Below, in pieces: positions 26,522 to 35,905 of a stretch of DNA of 64,000 nt. Both the position numbers and the translations under genes were made by a program. The DNA is from Chlamydia trachomatis (GTDB lineage Bacteria; Chlamydiota; Chlamydiia; Chlamydiales; 2-12-FULL-49-11), in contig CAMAXK010000002.1 in the NCBI GenBank assembly GCA_945862365.1, positions 1-64,000 of the forward strand, given 5' to 3'. The notes below the pieces were generated by a model. That model was not told the DNA's origin. It saw only the letters and a program-made list of their open reading frames with translations, and searched no databases. How positions within the stretch are numbered: position 1 is the first letter of the stretch; each line of letters starts with the position of its first letter.

Positions 26522-27398
26522 AATTTCAAGTGAAGGTCTAAAGGTTGATTCTTCTTCTTCAGTTGCTGATATTCCATCTTTTCAAAAGAAAAATAGCGAT
26601 TGTTTCATTGGACCAAAAAACACTTTTTCAGATTCTTTTTACGATGAGGAAGAAAAGCCTACATTAACTGAACCAGTAAATTGCATGATACAAAATGTTT
26701 ACATGTGCGTAAGATATCAAGAAATGGTTCAGCTTATTTCTTTAAAAATTACAGAAAGTCAAGTAGAAATATCAAAAAAAATTATGCAAAAAGCCCACTT
26801 GGATTTGGAAGAGAGTGAAAAAGAGCATAGAAAAACAGAAAAAGAAGCATCTATCTGGAAAGATGTAGGACACGTTGCCTCAGGGTTAAGCGGGGTAGTA
26901 TCTATTTGTATAGGTGTTGCCTTAATTCCTACAGGACCTGTTGGTGCCGTTGCAGGAATTGCAATGATCCTTTCTGGGTGCGCATCTATTGCATCTATGG
27001 TTTGTGAAAAAACAGGGGTAAGTTCAGATATTACCCTAGGGATTCAAATTGCAGGAGGTATTGCCTCACTTGCTGGTGGAATTGGTGCCTTTGCCACAGG
27101 TGTTGCAAATATGGATCTTTTAATGAAAATCGGCATGGGCCTTTTCACGGCGGCAAAATATGCTGCCGGTGGAATTTCTGATATAAATCAAATGAAAGGT
27201 GTAGAGCTTGAGGCAGGACAAACTGTTTTGCAAGCAACCCTAGAAGTTAGTGGTGATCAAATTAAAGAATATGGAAACCTTTGGGGTGAAATTCAAGATC
27301 ATAACACTCAAACATTAGATAATATGATTGATGTGTGCGTAAAAGAAGGTAAAATCATCGATCATATCGTTAATAAACAGTTAGCAGGAGGTGTATAA
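26508..27398 (+). CDS. T3SS translocator, CopB-like
   Basis: 296 aa from a TTG with GGAG 6 nt upstream, nested in the end of the chaperone gene. A polar Ser-rich N-terminus is followed by a helix (MQKAHLDLEESEKEHRKTEK), then two hydrophobic blocks (VVSICIGVALIPTGPVGAVA and IQIAGGIASLAGGIGAFATG), then an amphipathic tail. This is the layout of the YopB/CopB pore-forming translocator. It is clearly shorter than C. trachomatis CopB (about 490 aa). Assignment rests on position after SycD and on hydrophobic architecture; sequence identity to CopB is not obvious. Confidence 0.72.
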   Translation: MSITKISSEGLKVDSSSSVADIPSFQKKNSDCFIGPKNTFSDSFYDEEEKPTLTEPVNCMIQNVYMCVRYQEMVQLISLKITESQVEISKKIMQKAHLDLEESEKEHRKTEKEASIWKDVGHVASGLSGVVSICIGVALIPTGPVGAVAGIAMILSGCASIASMVCEKTGVSSDITLGIQIAGGIASLAGGIGAFATGVANMDLLMKIGMGLFTAAKYAAGGISDINQMKGVELEAGQTVLQATLEVSGDQIKEYGNLWGEIQDHNTQTLDNMIDVCVKEGKIIDHIVNKQLAGGV

Positions 27399-28042
27399 TG
27401 GAAGTAAAAGGTGTTCAAAATAAAGGCTACGAAAAAGTTATCTCTAAATCTGAGTTAATGAATCATGAGATAACAGATGATAAATGGGATTTTTTAGAGG
27501 AAGAGGAGTTTCAAAAGGAAATGATGGATAGTCTTTCTAAAAATCCAAAATTTGCAGGAGAAGATCGTAGCATTTTACTACTTATGCATGAGGTGCTTTA
27601 CAATATTATGGATTCTTTAAGAGACTCACATTTTGGATGTAGAAATATCCATGATGACAACAGATGTCGTATAAAAGAAGGTTATGAGAAATTAGGAAAG
27701 CAATTAAAAAACGACTCATTTTACTATTTCATCTCTATTGCAGCCGGTATTGTTGGTCTTGTCGGCGCTGGATTTGCCCCTTCTACCAACAAAGTTAATC
27801 CTGGAAAAATTCTTGAGACAATCTCAGGTGTGGGAAAAACAGGAGGAGAATTTGCTAATGCCTTTACAAGAGGCGGTCAAGAGATCCTGAGAGGAAGGCT
27901 TCAAGAATTTCAAAATGACCTTAAATCTGATGAAACAACAGATGGAAAAATCATGTCAGACCTTCAAAGGCTTTATAATCTTGCCAAAGATGCCGATGAA
28001 AGACAGTATCAATCGATGAGAAAGCCGTTTGGTGGAGGATAA
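27398..28042 (+). CDS. T3SS translocator, CopD-like
   Basis: 214 aa. It starts at an ATG overlapping the previous stop (TAATG) with GGAGG upstream. One hydrophobic segment (YYFISIAAGIVGLVGAGFAP, about residues 108-127) is flanked by helical polar regions. This single-segment minor-translocator architecture matches YopD/CopD. It is again shorter than the Chlamydia protein (about 430 aa). Last gene of the operon, followed by a hairpin and T-run. It is expected to be exported with its partner as part of the host-membrane pore. Confidence 0.68.
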   Translation: MEVKGVQNKGYEKVISKSELMNHEITDDKWDFLEEEEFQKEMMDSLSKNPKFAGEDRSILLLMHEVLYNIMDSLRDSHFGCRNIHDDNRCRIKEGYEKLGKQLKNDSFYYFISIAAGIVGLVGAGFAPSTNKVNPGKILETISGVGKTGGEFANAFTRGGQEILRGRLQEFQNDLKSDETTDGKIMSDLQRLYNLAKDADERQYQSMRKPFGGG

Positions 28043-28049
28043 AAAACTT

Positions 28050-28092
28050 AAAAACTCAGCCGGTAGTTAAAAATATCTTGAGTTTTTTCTTT
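28050..28092 (+). terminator. Rho-independent terminator candidate after the translocator operon
   Basis: A 9-bp stem AAAAACTCA (28050-28058) pairs with TGAGTTTTT (28079-28087), with a 20-nt loop, followed by a T-rich run. The stem is AT-rich and the loop long, so strength is moderate. Confidence 0.5.
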
Positions 28093-28136
28093 TTTACTGT
28101 AGTATCCGCTTAATAGGCTTAAAATAGAGAAAACCT

Positions 28137-28928
28137 GTGCTAGAGCGTTTAATTTCAAATTTAACTTTGATAAGCATTACTGGTGAGTATGTTATCTTCA
28201 TAGGAAGGGTGATTACTGCAACCTTTAGAAAATTCCCAAGATGGAGCCTTATTCGAGATCAGCTCTTCAATATTGGGGTGTTGTCGCTTTCAGTGGTTGC
28301 TTTAACTGGACTAAGTACTGGAATGGTTCTTGCAGCTCAATCGTACTATCAACTTGCTGATAAAGGGCTTGCAAGTGTTACAGGGCTTATGGTAGCAAAA
28401 GCGATGCTTACAGAGCTTGGGCCTGTCCTTACTGCCTTTATGATTACTGGTAGGGTGGGAGCTTCCATGACTGCAGAACTTGGGACAATGGTTGTAACTG
28501 AGCAAGTCGATGCCATGAAATCTATGGCAATTAATCCTTATCAGTACCTTATCTCTCCTCGCTTTCTTGCTGGATTTATCATGGTACCTATTTTAACTAT
28601 ATTTAGTATAGTGATGGGGGTTTTTGGTGGCTATTTAATTTCAGTCTATTTTTTCCACATCTCCCCTATTGTCTTTTGGGAGCCAATTCCTATGTACACA
28701 ACCACCTTTGATATTTTTGTAGGGTTAACAAAGGCAACGATTTTTGGGATTTTAATCACAACCATTTGTTGTTTTAAAGGGATGAAAGTTTCCGGCGGAG
28801 CAGCAGGTGTTGGAAAAAGCACAACCAATGCTGTGGTAATATCTTATGTTATCATTTTATTTGTAAATTTCTTACTGACCATTGCGCTAAATACTCTTCA
28901 TGATGAAATAGTGGGGTTTTTAGGGTGA
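28137..28928 (+). CDS. mlaE: Mla-type ABC permease
   Basis: 263 aa from a GTG start. MlaE-family permease: five to six membrane helices, the signature LTELGPVLTAFMITGRVGASM, then ELGTMVVTEQVDAMKSMAIN and PRFLAGFIMVPILTIFS. It forms the membrane channel of the system moving phospholipids between outer and inner membrane. It overlaps mlaF by 4 nt (GTGA). The operon mlaE-mlaF-mlaD-algH follows; no mlaC, mlaB or mlaA is present in this window. Confidence 0.93.
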   Translation: MLERLISNLTLISITGEYVIFIGRVITATFRKFPRWSLIRDQLFNIGVLSLSVVALTGLSTGMVLAAQSYYQLADKGLASVTGLMVAKAMLTELGPVLTAFMITGRVGASMTAELGTMVVTEQVDAMKSMAINPYQYLISPRFLAGFIMVPILTIFSIVMGVFGGYLISVYFFHISPIVFWEPIPMYTTTFDIFVGLTKATIFGILITTICCFKGMKVSGGAAGVGKSTTNAVVISYVIILFVNFLLTIALNTLHDEIVGFLG

Positions 28929-29710
28929 TTAGACTTAAAAATGTTTATAAAGCCTTTGGTGATAACAAGGTGCTTGTGGATTTTAACCTTGAAATACAAG
29001 ATAATGAGATCTTTGTTCTTGTAGGGAAATCAGGTATCGGAAAAAGCGTTTTATTAAAACTTATCACAGGAATGATGAAGCCTGATAGTGGAGAGGTATA
29101 TATTGATGACTTTCCCATGCATTTGCTCGAAGATGCTAAACTTTATGATGCTTTAAAAAATGTTGCCATGATCTACCAAATGGGCGCTCTCTTTGATTCT
29201 ATGACGATTGCAGAAAATGTGGGTTTTTATTTACGAGAACATCTAACTAAAGGTGGCGAAAAAATAGCTAAGTCCGATATTAGTGGGTTAGTGGTCGAAG
29301 CTTTAAATAAAGTGGGACTTGAGGATATAGAACATTTATATCCTTCAAGTATCTCAGGAGGGATGAGAAAAAGAGTGAGTATTGCACGCGGATCGATTTA
29401 TAAGCCAAAATATATCTGTTATGATGAACCAACAACTGGTTTGGATCCAGTTACAGCTCTTGCTATCGCTGAGTGTATTGAACAGCAACAGGATGAACTT
29501 AAAGGAACAACTATTGTTGTCTCTCACGATATTCCAACCACACTAAAAATAGCTGATAGAATTGCGCTTCTAGATAATGGAAAGGTGGAAGTCTGTGCTG
29601 ACCCCCTCACCTTCATGAAAACAGATCACCCTATTATTCATCAGTTTAATACAACCATTGGTTATGATTTGTCTTTAATAGAAAGATCCAAACGAGGTAA
29701 TCATGTATAA
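28925..29710 (+). CDS. mlaF: Mla-type ABC ATPase
   Basis: 261 aa from a GTG that overlaps the mlaE stop. Walker A is GKSGIGKSVLLK (Lys40), the ABC signature is SSISGGMRKR, and Walker B is YICYDEPTTGLDP, followed by the H-loop VVSHDI. It energises lipid transport through MlaE. Its end overlaps mlaD by 8 nt, so expression is coupled. Confidence 0.95.
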   Translation: MIRLKNVYKAFGDNKVLVDFNLEIQDNEIFVLVGKSGIGKSVLLKLITGMMKPDSGEVYIDDFPMHLLEDAKLYDALKNVAMIYQMGALFDSMTIAENVGFYLREHLTKGGEKIAKSDISGLVVEALNKVGLEDIEHLYPSSISGGMRKRVSIARGSIYKPKYICYDEPTTGLDPVTALAIAECIEQQQDELKGTTIVVSHDIPTTLKIADRIALLDNGKVEVCADPLTFMKTDHPIIHQFNTTIGYDLSLIERSKRGNHV

Positions 29711-30914
29711 ATCGATGAAAAACCTTCTGATCGGTCTTTTTGTCTTTATCGGCGTTTTTTTAATTGTTGGAATGATCCTATTCATTAAACCAAGTATTGG
29801 GGATGGAAAACAGGTTCTAAATGTTCGATTTAACAATATTGCTGGAATTCAGGTGGGCACTCGCGTAACTCTTGCAGGTAAACCAATTGGTGAAGTAGAA
29901 GAGATTCATCAAATTGCAAATGCACGTCAAAATGCTGTGGGCTCTTTTGGAAAGGTATTTCCTTTCGTCCTTACCCTATATATCGACTCTTCTATAAAAG
30001 TTTTTTCAACTGATAAATTTACTGTACAGACACAAGGACTTTTAGGAGAAAAATATATTGCAATCATTCCTCAGGCCCAGCGTCCTGGACAAATTTCCAC
30101 CCTTTTAACTGAAAAAGATATCATCTATGCAGATTCAACCGATCTTTTTGAAAGTGCAGTAAATGAATTTGGGGCTTTATCAGAAAAGATAGAAAACACC
30201 TTAGAAAAAGTGATGCAGTGGATGGATAAATATGGGGATAATCTAGGTGGCACCATTACAAATATTGGAATCCTTGCCGGAAATCTTGCCAAAACCGTTA
30301 AAGATGTAAACGACTCAGGTATTGTAGCCTCTGTGAAAAAATTAACAGATAATTTTTCCTCAGCTGTGGCACAAATTGATGCAGCTTTATTTAAAATGCA
30401 TGAGGAAGACTTTTTTAACTCCATATCGATGGTTGCAAGGAACGTAAATTCCATCACTTATGATATTGCCTGTGGAAAAGGAACGATTGGAAAGCTTGTC
30501 ACAGACGATGAATTTTACCTTAATATCTCATCGATTTTGAGTAAGGCAAACACAATGATGAATGATATCAATCAATATGGAATACTGTTTCAATACAGTA
30601 AGGCATGGCAAAAAGAGCGCATAAGCTTAATGGCAAAAGCCAATTCTATTAAGGATCCAAAAGCCTTTGGCGCCCAGATTAATCATGATGTTGATACCAT
30701 GCTTACTACTTTACAAAGAATGAATATGCTTACAGACCGCTTCTCCTCTTCAGAACTTGCTACGAATCCAAAATTCCAGAAAAAGTTTTTAGAGTTCATG
30801 ACCTTGCTTAAATCCCTTCAAGAAAGAGTAACTCTTTATAATCAAGAACTCTATCAAATAAGGGAAAATGATGGCACGGTTAAAAAGAGCCCTTGTGAGA
30901 GGTCGTGTGACTGA
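29703..30914 (+). CDS. mlaD: Mla-type MCE-domain protein
   Basis: 403 aa. A single N-terminal membrane anchor (LLIGLFVFIGVFLIVGMILF) is followed by an MCE domain (LNVRFNNIAGIQVGTRVTLA, GKPIGEV, GLLGEKYIAIIP) and a long helical C-terminal region of about 250 residues. The extended C-terminus is longer than E. coli MlaD (183 aa) and could form a helical tube or needle as in larger MCE proteins (inference). It sits on the periplasmic face and binds lipid for transfer. Confidence 0.92.
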   Translation: MYKSMKNLLIGLFVFIGVFLIVGMILFIKPSIGDGKQVLNVRFNNIAGIQVGTRVTLAGKPIGEVEEIHQIANARQNAVGSFGKVFPFVLTLYIDSSIKVFSTDKFTVQTQGLLGEKYIAIIPQAQRPGQISTLLTEKDIIYADSTDLFESAVNEFGALSEKIENTLEKVMQWMDKYGDNLGGTITNIGILAGNLAKTVKDVNDSGIVASVKKLTDNFSSAVAQIDAALFKMHEEDFFNSISMVARNVNSITYDIACGKGTIGKLVTDDEFYLNISSILSKANTMMNDINQYGILFQYSKAWQKERISLMAKANSIKDPKAFGAQINHDVDTMLTTLQRMNMLTDRFSSSELATNPKFQKKFLEFMTLLKSLQERVTLYNQELYQIRENDGTVKKSPCERSCD

Positions 30915-31467
30915 ATCAAGGTTGAAAAAAGGATTTTTACTAGCTGCCTCCCCTGATATGCAAGACCCCCTTAATTTTAAAAGCGTTGTTTTGCTTTGTG
31001 AACACACCGCAGCTGGATCTTTTGGCTTAATGATCAATAAACCACTTGAAATTGATACCACCATAGACGCTGAAATCATGACAGAACTTTCTCATCCAAA
31101 TGTTCACCTACGACTTGGTGGTCCTATGAGACAAGGGCAGATGATGCTTTTACATACTGATGATAGTAAAAAAGATCAAATGCTTAATATCAGTAATGAT
31201 ATTTTTCTTGGGGGCGATATGAGTTTTTTACAACAATCTCTTTCTGAAAAAGCCTCCAATAATTTGATTCTTTGCTTTGGCTATCTTGGTTGGGGCTTTG
31301 GTGAACTCGAAAAAGAAGTTGCAGAGGGGCTTTGGTGTCTTTATCCTGCCAATACTGACCTTATTTTTAACACCGAACCAAAAAAAGTGTGGGGAAGTGT
31401 TTTAAAAAGCATCGGTGGAAAGTATAGCTCCTATGCCATGCTCCCAGACGATCTTTCTGCAAACTAA
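30907..31467 (+). CDS. YqgE/AlgH (DUF179) family protein
   Basis: 186 aa from the GTG at 30907, which has AGAGG four nt upstream and gives the usual family length (about 187 aa). An ATG pair at 30868/30871 would add 12-13 residues. Motifs: KKGFLLAASPDMQDPLNFKS, VVLLCEHTAAGSFGLMINKP, LRLGGPMRQGQMMLLH, FLGGDMSFL and CFGYLGWGFGELEKEV. The biochemical function of this widespread family is not established. It is coupled to mlaD by an 8-nt overlap. Confidence 0.88.
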   Translation: MTESRLKKGFLLAASPDMQDPLNFKSVVLLCEHTAAGSFGLMINKPLEIDTTIDAEIMTELSHPNVHLRLGGPMRQGQMMLLHTDDSKKDQMLNISNDIFLGGDMSFLQQSLSEKASNNLILCFGYLGWGFGELEKEVAEGLWCLYPANTDLIFNTEPKKVWGSVLKSIGGKYSSYAMLPDDLSAN

Positions 31468-31600
31468 GCTAGACTAGATATAGATTCTTGTAAATCTATC
31501 AATAAAAAATTAATATTCTCTTTACAGTTAATGTAAATATTTGATATTTTGTTTTTTTGTCCAACAATAAGGACAGATAAACAAAATAAAAGGAGCAAAT

Positions 31601-32464
31601 ATGACAAATGCAGTAACAAGACAACTACCTGAATTAACGTTTGATGATGTAGGCGTAACTATACATCAGCTTGCTGAAGCCGTAACGGGTGCAATCTCTG
31701 AAAGAATAACTGCTATTACAAAGGGTGATCGCACTATTTCTTATAATAGAATAAATATGATGCAAACTATAGCTATTTGCTCTGCATTATTTAAAGCCGT
31801 AAGTTCAGCAAGGGCTGAAGAAATTAAAAAAGATTCGAAAAAACAGTTAGAGAAATGCACTCAGATTTTTGAAAAAAATACCAATCTTCTTTCTGATACA
31901 ATAACTCTTATAGAATACATACACTCTGCTAAGGCGTTTTTTGCAGAAACAAAAGTAGATCATGAGGCTACTTTAAATGCAAAACGAAAAACTGAAGTTG
32001 AAAAAAATCAGGCAAAAGATAAAGTGCTAGTGTGTAATAAAATGCTTGATTTTCTAATAGAGCATGAAGTTAGTGCTGAGACTATGAAAAAAACAATAGA
32101 TCACAATAGAAATGGTAGAAAAGGCGAGGAAAAGCAACTTAGCCAACTTAAGACTACCTTAGCCGATGCTAGAACATGGGGTAGCTTAGTATCAGGTGGA
32201 ATCGGATGGTTCTTTAGTAAAGGTGGAAGTAAACCTGCTGAAGCTTTAGCTCCGGTAGAAGGTGGTGGCTCTGTTGTTGAAGCTAAAATCGAAGAGGGAA
32301 AAGTAGAACCATCTGTAGAAATTATTGAAGATAGACCAGTGGCTACTCCTATTACCCCTAAAAAAGAGAGTTTTAAAGATGCAGTAGAGCAGCCTTCTCG
32401 TACTCAGATAGGAAGGGTTAGAGATCCAAAAACTGCATTAAGATTACGAGTATCGACTTCATAA
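31601..32464 (+). CDS. Unknown helical protein with acidic C-terminus
   Basis: 287 aa. Residues 1-75 are mixed helical. Residues 80-190 are coiled-coil-like and Lys/Glu-rich (KKQLEKCTQIFEKNTNLL, EKNQAKDKVLVCNKMLDFL). A short hydrophobic segment WGSLVSGGIGWFFS lies near 200, and the tail is Pro/Glu-rich and disordered. An AAAAGGAG ribosome site lies upstream. No family recognised. Single-gene unit, followed by a strong terminator. A T3SS-associated or secreted protein is possible on character alone. Confidence 0.65.
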   Translation: MTNAVTRQLPELTFDDVGVTIHQLAEAVTGAISERITAITKGDRTISYNRINMMQTIAICSALFKAVSSARAEEIKKDSKKQLEKCTQIFEKNTNLLSDTITLIEYIHSAKAFFAETKVDHEATLNAKRKTEVEKNQAKDKVLVCNKMLDFLIEHEVSAETMKKTIDHNRNGRKGEEKQLSQLKTTLADARTWGSLVSGGIGWFFSKGGSKPAEALAPVEGGGSVVEAKIEEGKVEPSVEIIEDRPVATPITPKKESFKDAVEQPSRTQIGRVRDPKTALRLRVSTS

Positions 32465-32472
32465 ATTCCCCC

Positions 32473-32507
32473 ATGCAGCGTAAGTAAAATTACGCTGCAT
32501 TTTTTTA
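32473..32507. terminator. Strong bidirectional Rho-independent terminator
   Basis: A perfect 11-bp stem ATGCAGCGTAA (32473-32483) pairs with TTACGCTGCAT (32490-32500), with a 6-nt loop and a T-run to 32507. It lies between convergent genes and can serve both. Confidence 0.9.
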
Positions 32508-34637
32508 AGCTACAAAACGTTCTACGTTTAACCCTTCATATTCTTTACCAAAAAGTGATTGGATGATTCCATGAATTTTTTGTTTATCAAGCTCTAGTTC
32601 TGCAGTGACTACAGAAAGCATACTTATGGATCTGCTAATTGTGGAAAGATGCGGTACCCTTTCTCGCACAATCAATGCTGATGAATAGATCATCTCCATC
32701 ATAAACTCCTCTTCCTCTACTTTCCAGGCTGAAGATTTCGATAGCGATTTTAAAAAGGCAAACATGGAGGCAATAGCTAGAGAGGATAAATCCACTCCAT
32801 CTTTTGCGGAAAAGGCGACGTAGTCGTAATTTTCTAATTCCATAAAATATAAGTAGAGCATATGGTAAACAATTTCGATAAAATCTAGACGGTTTTTTCT
32901 TGAAAGGTGATTTTTATCGCCGAAAAATACCAGATGCACTTCCTGGATCATTTTTTTGCAAAAACGACCAAAAGCTGCTCTATCCATTTTCTTAGGAAAA
33001 CAATACCCACAATCCTCTTCCCCTTCCAGCTGTTTTATAAAAACCTTTTTAAAATCTTGCGCACTTTCAACGGTAAGATACATATCTGATTGATTATAAA
33101 ATTCGGTATGCTTTGGAAGTGTGATAGTGGTAAGAGCAAGGCCAAGTTCACCGTCAACTGCTGCTTTTTCAAGGGCATTTGCTCTTGCGTACTCTTTCCA
33201 AGAAGTTCTATCTTGGAAGCTTATAAGCAATAACTTTTTCTGACAGTCGATCAATCCTCGCAAAAATCCTGTAAACTCAAAACAGAGATTGGCAGAATCA
33301 ATATTTGTTTGCATCGTTGGAGAAGGGATTTTTAGAAATTGTATTTCTTTACCCCCTGCAGAAAGCGTAAAGTAATTTCCAGGAAAGTCGCCTTGGATAA
33401 TTGGGTCAAATTCCATAAATGCTTCTGCTTCATTCAAAATATCAAGCACTTTAAAAAGGGGGCCATTTGGACATTTGCTAAGAACGCTTGCTAAAATTTC
33501 ATAATCATTTAATAGCGTATTCCATATAGCTGTAGAGGATCTACTACTTTTTTTTGCAATTTTCTTACCATCTCCTAACATTTTATCCAGCAGTGCTGTC
33601 GTCTCTGCCGAATTTATATAAGAGGTGTAAATAACCATACAGATTCTATGAAGTAAGTTTAAAAGATTTCTGTAAAATTCTTCTTCAGGGGGGTTATCTA
33701 TATAGTTTCTATAGTCAATCGAGGACAGTGCTAGGCGGATATTAGTTTGAAAGTCTTTAAAATAACCAGAAACACTTTTTCCAGTGGTGATTTTGAGTTG
33801 GTTTTTTACATTAGCAGCAAGCAAAAGGGCCATCGCCCCTCGAAAAACGTTTTGAACTAAAGGGTCATCTTTATGTTTTCCTGCAGTTTTAAAAATCTCA
33901 TCTAACTCAGCACGAAGATGATCCTTCATCTGTTTGCACAAATGAAAAGCTATATCATCTTTTAATAAAGGAACCTTTGTTAATGGATCAAAGGTTGTAA
34001 AGCCACTAATAATCTGATCAAAATCTGCTACAAGACGAATATGTCTTGCCAAACTCATATTATAGAATTTTCCGCCATTTTCCTTTTGAAGGTAAAAGAG
34101 TTCATAATCCAAATCTCTAGTAACAGCACTTAAGTCTTTTAGTCCACGTCTGTTAATATCACTTAGCTCTTCTGGATCTTCCTCTTCCTCCTCTTCCTCT
34201 CCAGTTTTCTTTTCATCAGAAAATCTTGGCTTAATTTTTTGATTATAATACTCAAGAAGCTCGATATACTCTGCTGAGTTTGAAATATTTATCTTCTTTT
34301 TGCACTGCTTAGCATACTCATCAATTTTATCCACTGCCTCTTTTGCTAAATTCATTATTGAGGCAATCCCTTTTTGAGTACTTTTATCCTTTAGTAGATT
34401 GATTTCTTTAGTATAGATATTTTTTAGGTAATTTAGAACCACTTTGATCGTACTTTTTACACTCTCAAGGGTTTTTCTCTCATCGGATGCATCTAGCCAT
34501 CGCATTGACCCTGCTCTTAATTGCGCAATCCCCTCATTATCAGCCTTTACAGCGTCAATATCTAGTTCGGCCATGGAGGATAAATTATCTACCGCCTCTA
34601 GAATTGATGGGTCTTTTTCCATCTTATCTTCTTTCAT
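32505..34637 (-). CDS. Large lineage-specific helical protein (possible DUF582-like effector)
   Basis: 710 aa, predicted mostly helical with no signal peptide. Residues 1-160 are coiled-coil-like, then an acidic run (EEEEEEEDPEE) and a large helical region. The C-terminal 300 residues contain ISFQDRTSWKEYARANALEK, YCFPKKMDRAAFGRFCKKMI and VFFGDKNHLSRKNRLDFIEI. This C-terminal style recalls the chlamydial DUF582 family of T3SS substrates (C. trachomatis CT619-CT621, CT711, CT712), but I cannot confirm that without alignment. The function is otherwise unknown. Confidence 0.7.
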   Translation of the reverse strand: MKEDKMEKDPSILEAVDNLSSMAELDIDAVKADNEGIAQLRAGSMRWLDASDERKTLESVKSTIKVVLNYLKNIYTKEINLLKDKSTQKGIASIMNLAKEAVDKIDEYAKQCKKKINISNSAEYIELLEYYNQKIKPRFSDEKKTGEEEEEEEDPEELSDINRRGLKDLSAVTRDLDYELFYLQKENGGKFYNMSLARHIRLVADFDQIISGFTTFDPLTKVPLLKDDIAFHLCKQMKDHLRAELDEIFKTAGKHKDDPLVQNVFRGAMALLLAANVKNQLKITTGKSVSGYFKDFQTNIRLALSSIDYRNYIDNPPEEEFYRNLLNLLHRICMVIYTSYINSAETTALLDKMLGDGKKIAKKSSRSSTAIWNTLLNDYEILASVLSKCPNGPLFKVLDILNEAEAFMEFDPIIQGDFPGNYFTLSAGGKEIQFLKIPSPTMQTNIDSANLCFEFTGFLRGLIDCQKKLLLISFQDRTSWKEYARANALEKAAVDGELGLALTTITLPKHTEFYNQSDMYLTVESAQDFKKVFIKQLEGEEDCGYCFPKKMDRAAFGRFCKKMIQEVHLVFFGDKNHLSRKNRLDFIEIVYHMLYLYFMELENYDYVAFSAKDGVDLSSLAIASMFAFLKSLSKSSAWKVEEEEFMMEMIYSSALIVRERVPHLSTISRSISMLSVVTAELELDKQKIHGIIQSLFGKEYEGLNVERFVA

Positions 34638-34705
34638 TTGAAAAGTCTCCGATTCTTTACGATTTCTTAATCAAATAATTGATTTAAAAGAAAATAAATA
34701 GCAAG

Positions 34706-34736
34706 AAAAAAAAGATACAACTAATTTAGTTGTATC
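34706..34736 (-). terminator. Rho-independent terminator for the 34767-34949 gene
   Basis: A near-perfect palindrome GATACAACTAA-T-TTAGTTGTATC (34714-34736) is followed on the minus strand by eight T (34706-34713). Confidence 0.85.
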
Positions 34737-34766
34737 CTTTAACACAGGTTCTTAAACCATAAATGT

Positions 34767-34949
34767 TTACTTATGACAAACGCCGTGACCGCAATAGGCT
34801 TTCAAAAATCCTGCTGCAATTAAGAAGATCGGCCAATATTGACGGATCTCTTTTGTAGCCGGAACTAAGTTAGCAATTAATAAAAATGCCCCCAAGCCTG
34901 CGATTAACAATCCCCAGCACTTATGGTGACAAACTCTATGTTGTTTCAT
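34767..34949 (-). CDS. Small two-helix membrane protein (LiaF-TM-like)
   Basis: 60 aa with AAGGAG 7 nt before the ATG and its own terminator. Two hydrophobic helices, GLLIAGLGAFLLIANLVPA and YWPIFLIAAGFLKAY, lie between His/Cys-rich ends (HRVCHHKCW and CGHGVCHK). The helix pair with a W-P between the segments resembles the LiaF transmembrane/DUF5668 type found in many small bacterial membrane proteins. The His/Cys ends could bind metal; that is inference. Confidence 0.75.
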   Translation of the reverse strand: MKQHRVCHHKCWGLLIAGLGAFLLIANLVPATKEIRQYWPIFLIAAGFLKAYCGHGVCHK

Positions 34950-35083
34950 GTATACACTCCTTGTATTAATTTACATATATACGTAACCATCAGGTTGCAA
35001 AGAAATTTAATCTTTTCAATAAAAACTTAATCTCAAATCCACATTTATTTTAACAACCTTAATGTCAGAGGATTATATATGAA

Positions 35084-35905
35084 TTATTTTATATGGATTG
35101 TTGCCGAATTCACTGAAGCTGGGTTGTTTAGCACCTTACCCGATGGATCTATAAGCTCTAATTTTATCGTGTGAACACCCTTTTTTAAGTTCTTAATTAC
35201 ATTTGGGGTCCATTTTGTAATCTTTGTAATTTTATGATCATCTACAATTAAATCAACCGTGTAGCCAGTTTTCGAAAGCTCTACGTTTCTTAAGTAAAAA
35301 TCCAACAATACATTACCCCCCTCTATCACTCCAAATGGTTCATTATAAACAAGAAATGGTTTTTTTAGATTTTCCTTCATCTGCTTTACATCACTTTTTT
35401 CTTTACTATAGCAGTAAACGTCGGTGAAAAAGGCGTTTTCATTTTTTATTGTTTCACCATAACTATTAACCAACATACTATAAATTGCAAAACTACTTTG
35501 CTCTACATCTTTATAAATATTTTCTGGAACCTTCACTCTAAATCGTTTGTTGAAATAAGATCTTTGAGCAAAAAGTAGATTTACATCATCTTTTGTTACG
35601 TAAAGACGGCGACCATTACTAAACATAAGTAGGACTCTAGATCCATAGGGGTTTTCTTTAACACCCTCATCATTAAGTTGCTGCGACTTTACATCTACCC
35701 CTATTGGAAAATTCGATACAAGTACTAAGATAGGAGAATCCTTTTTTAATACTGGTGGAGACATAATTTTAAGTCTAGCTTCGGAATTATACTTACCCCT
35801 TTCTACCCTAACTATTGAAGGGGTATTTGATTCAGAGGAGGTGGTAAAAGCTCCAAACAACGGTAAAGTTGCTAAAAGTCCCATTACTAATAGTTTACCT
35901 TTCAT
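35084..35905 (-). CDS. Secreted protein of unknown function, coupled to an MFS exporter
   Basis: 273 aa with a signal peptide (MKGKLLVMGLLATLPLFGAF). The mature part looks beta-rich. The last 75 residues resemble an Ig-like or CARDB-type fold (VLLDFYLRNVELSKTGYTVD, KKGVHTIKLELIDPSGKVL). Its start overlaps the MFS stop by 4 nt. It is therefore probably a periplasmic or surface partner of the exporter, but no family was recognised. Confidence 0.7.
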   Translation of the reverse strand: MKGKLLVMGLLATLPLFGAFTTSSESNTPSIVRVERGKYNSEARLKIMSPPVLKKDSPILVLVSNFPIGVDVKSQQLNDEGVKENPYGSRVLLMFSNGRRLYVTKDDVNLLFAQRSYFNKRFRVKVPENIYKDVEQSSFAIYSMLVNSYGETIKNENAFFTDVYCYSKEKSDVKQMKENLKKPFLVYNEPFGVIEGGNVLLDFYLRNVELSKTGYTVDLIVDDHKITKITKWTPNVIKNLKKGVHTIKLELIDPSGKVLNNPASVNSATIHIK

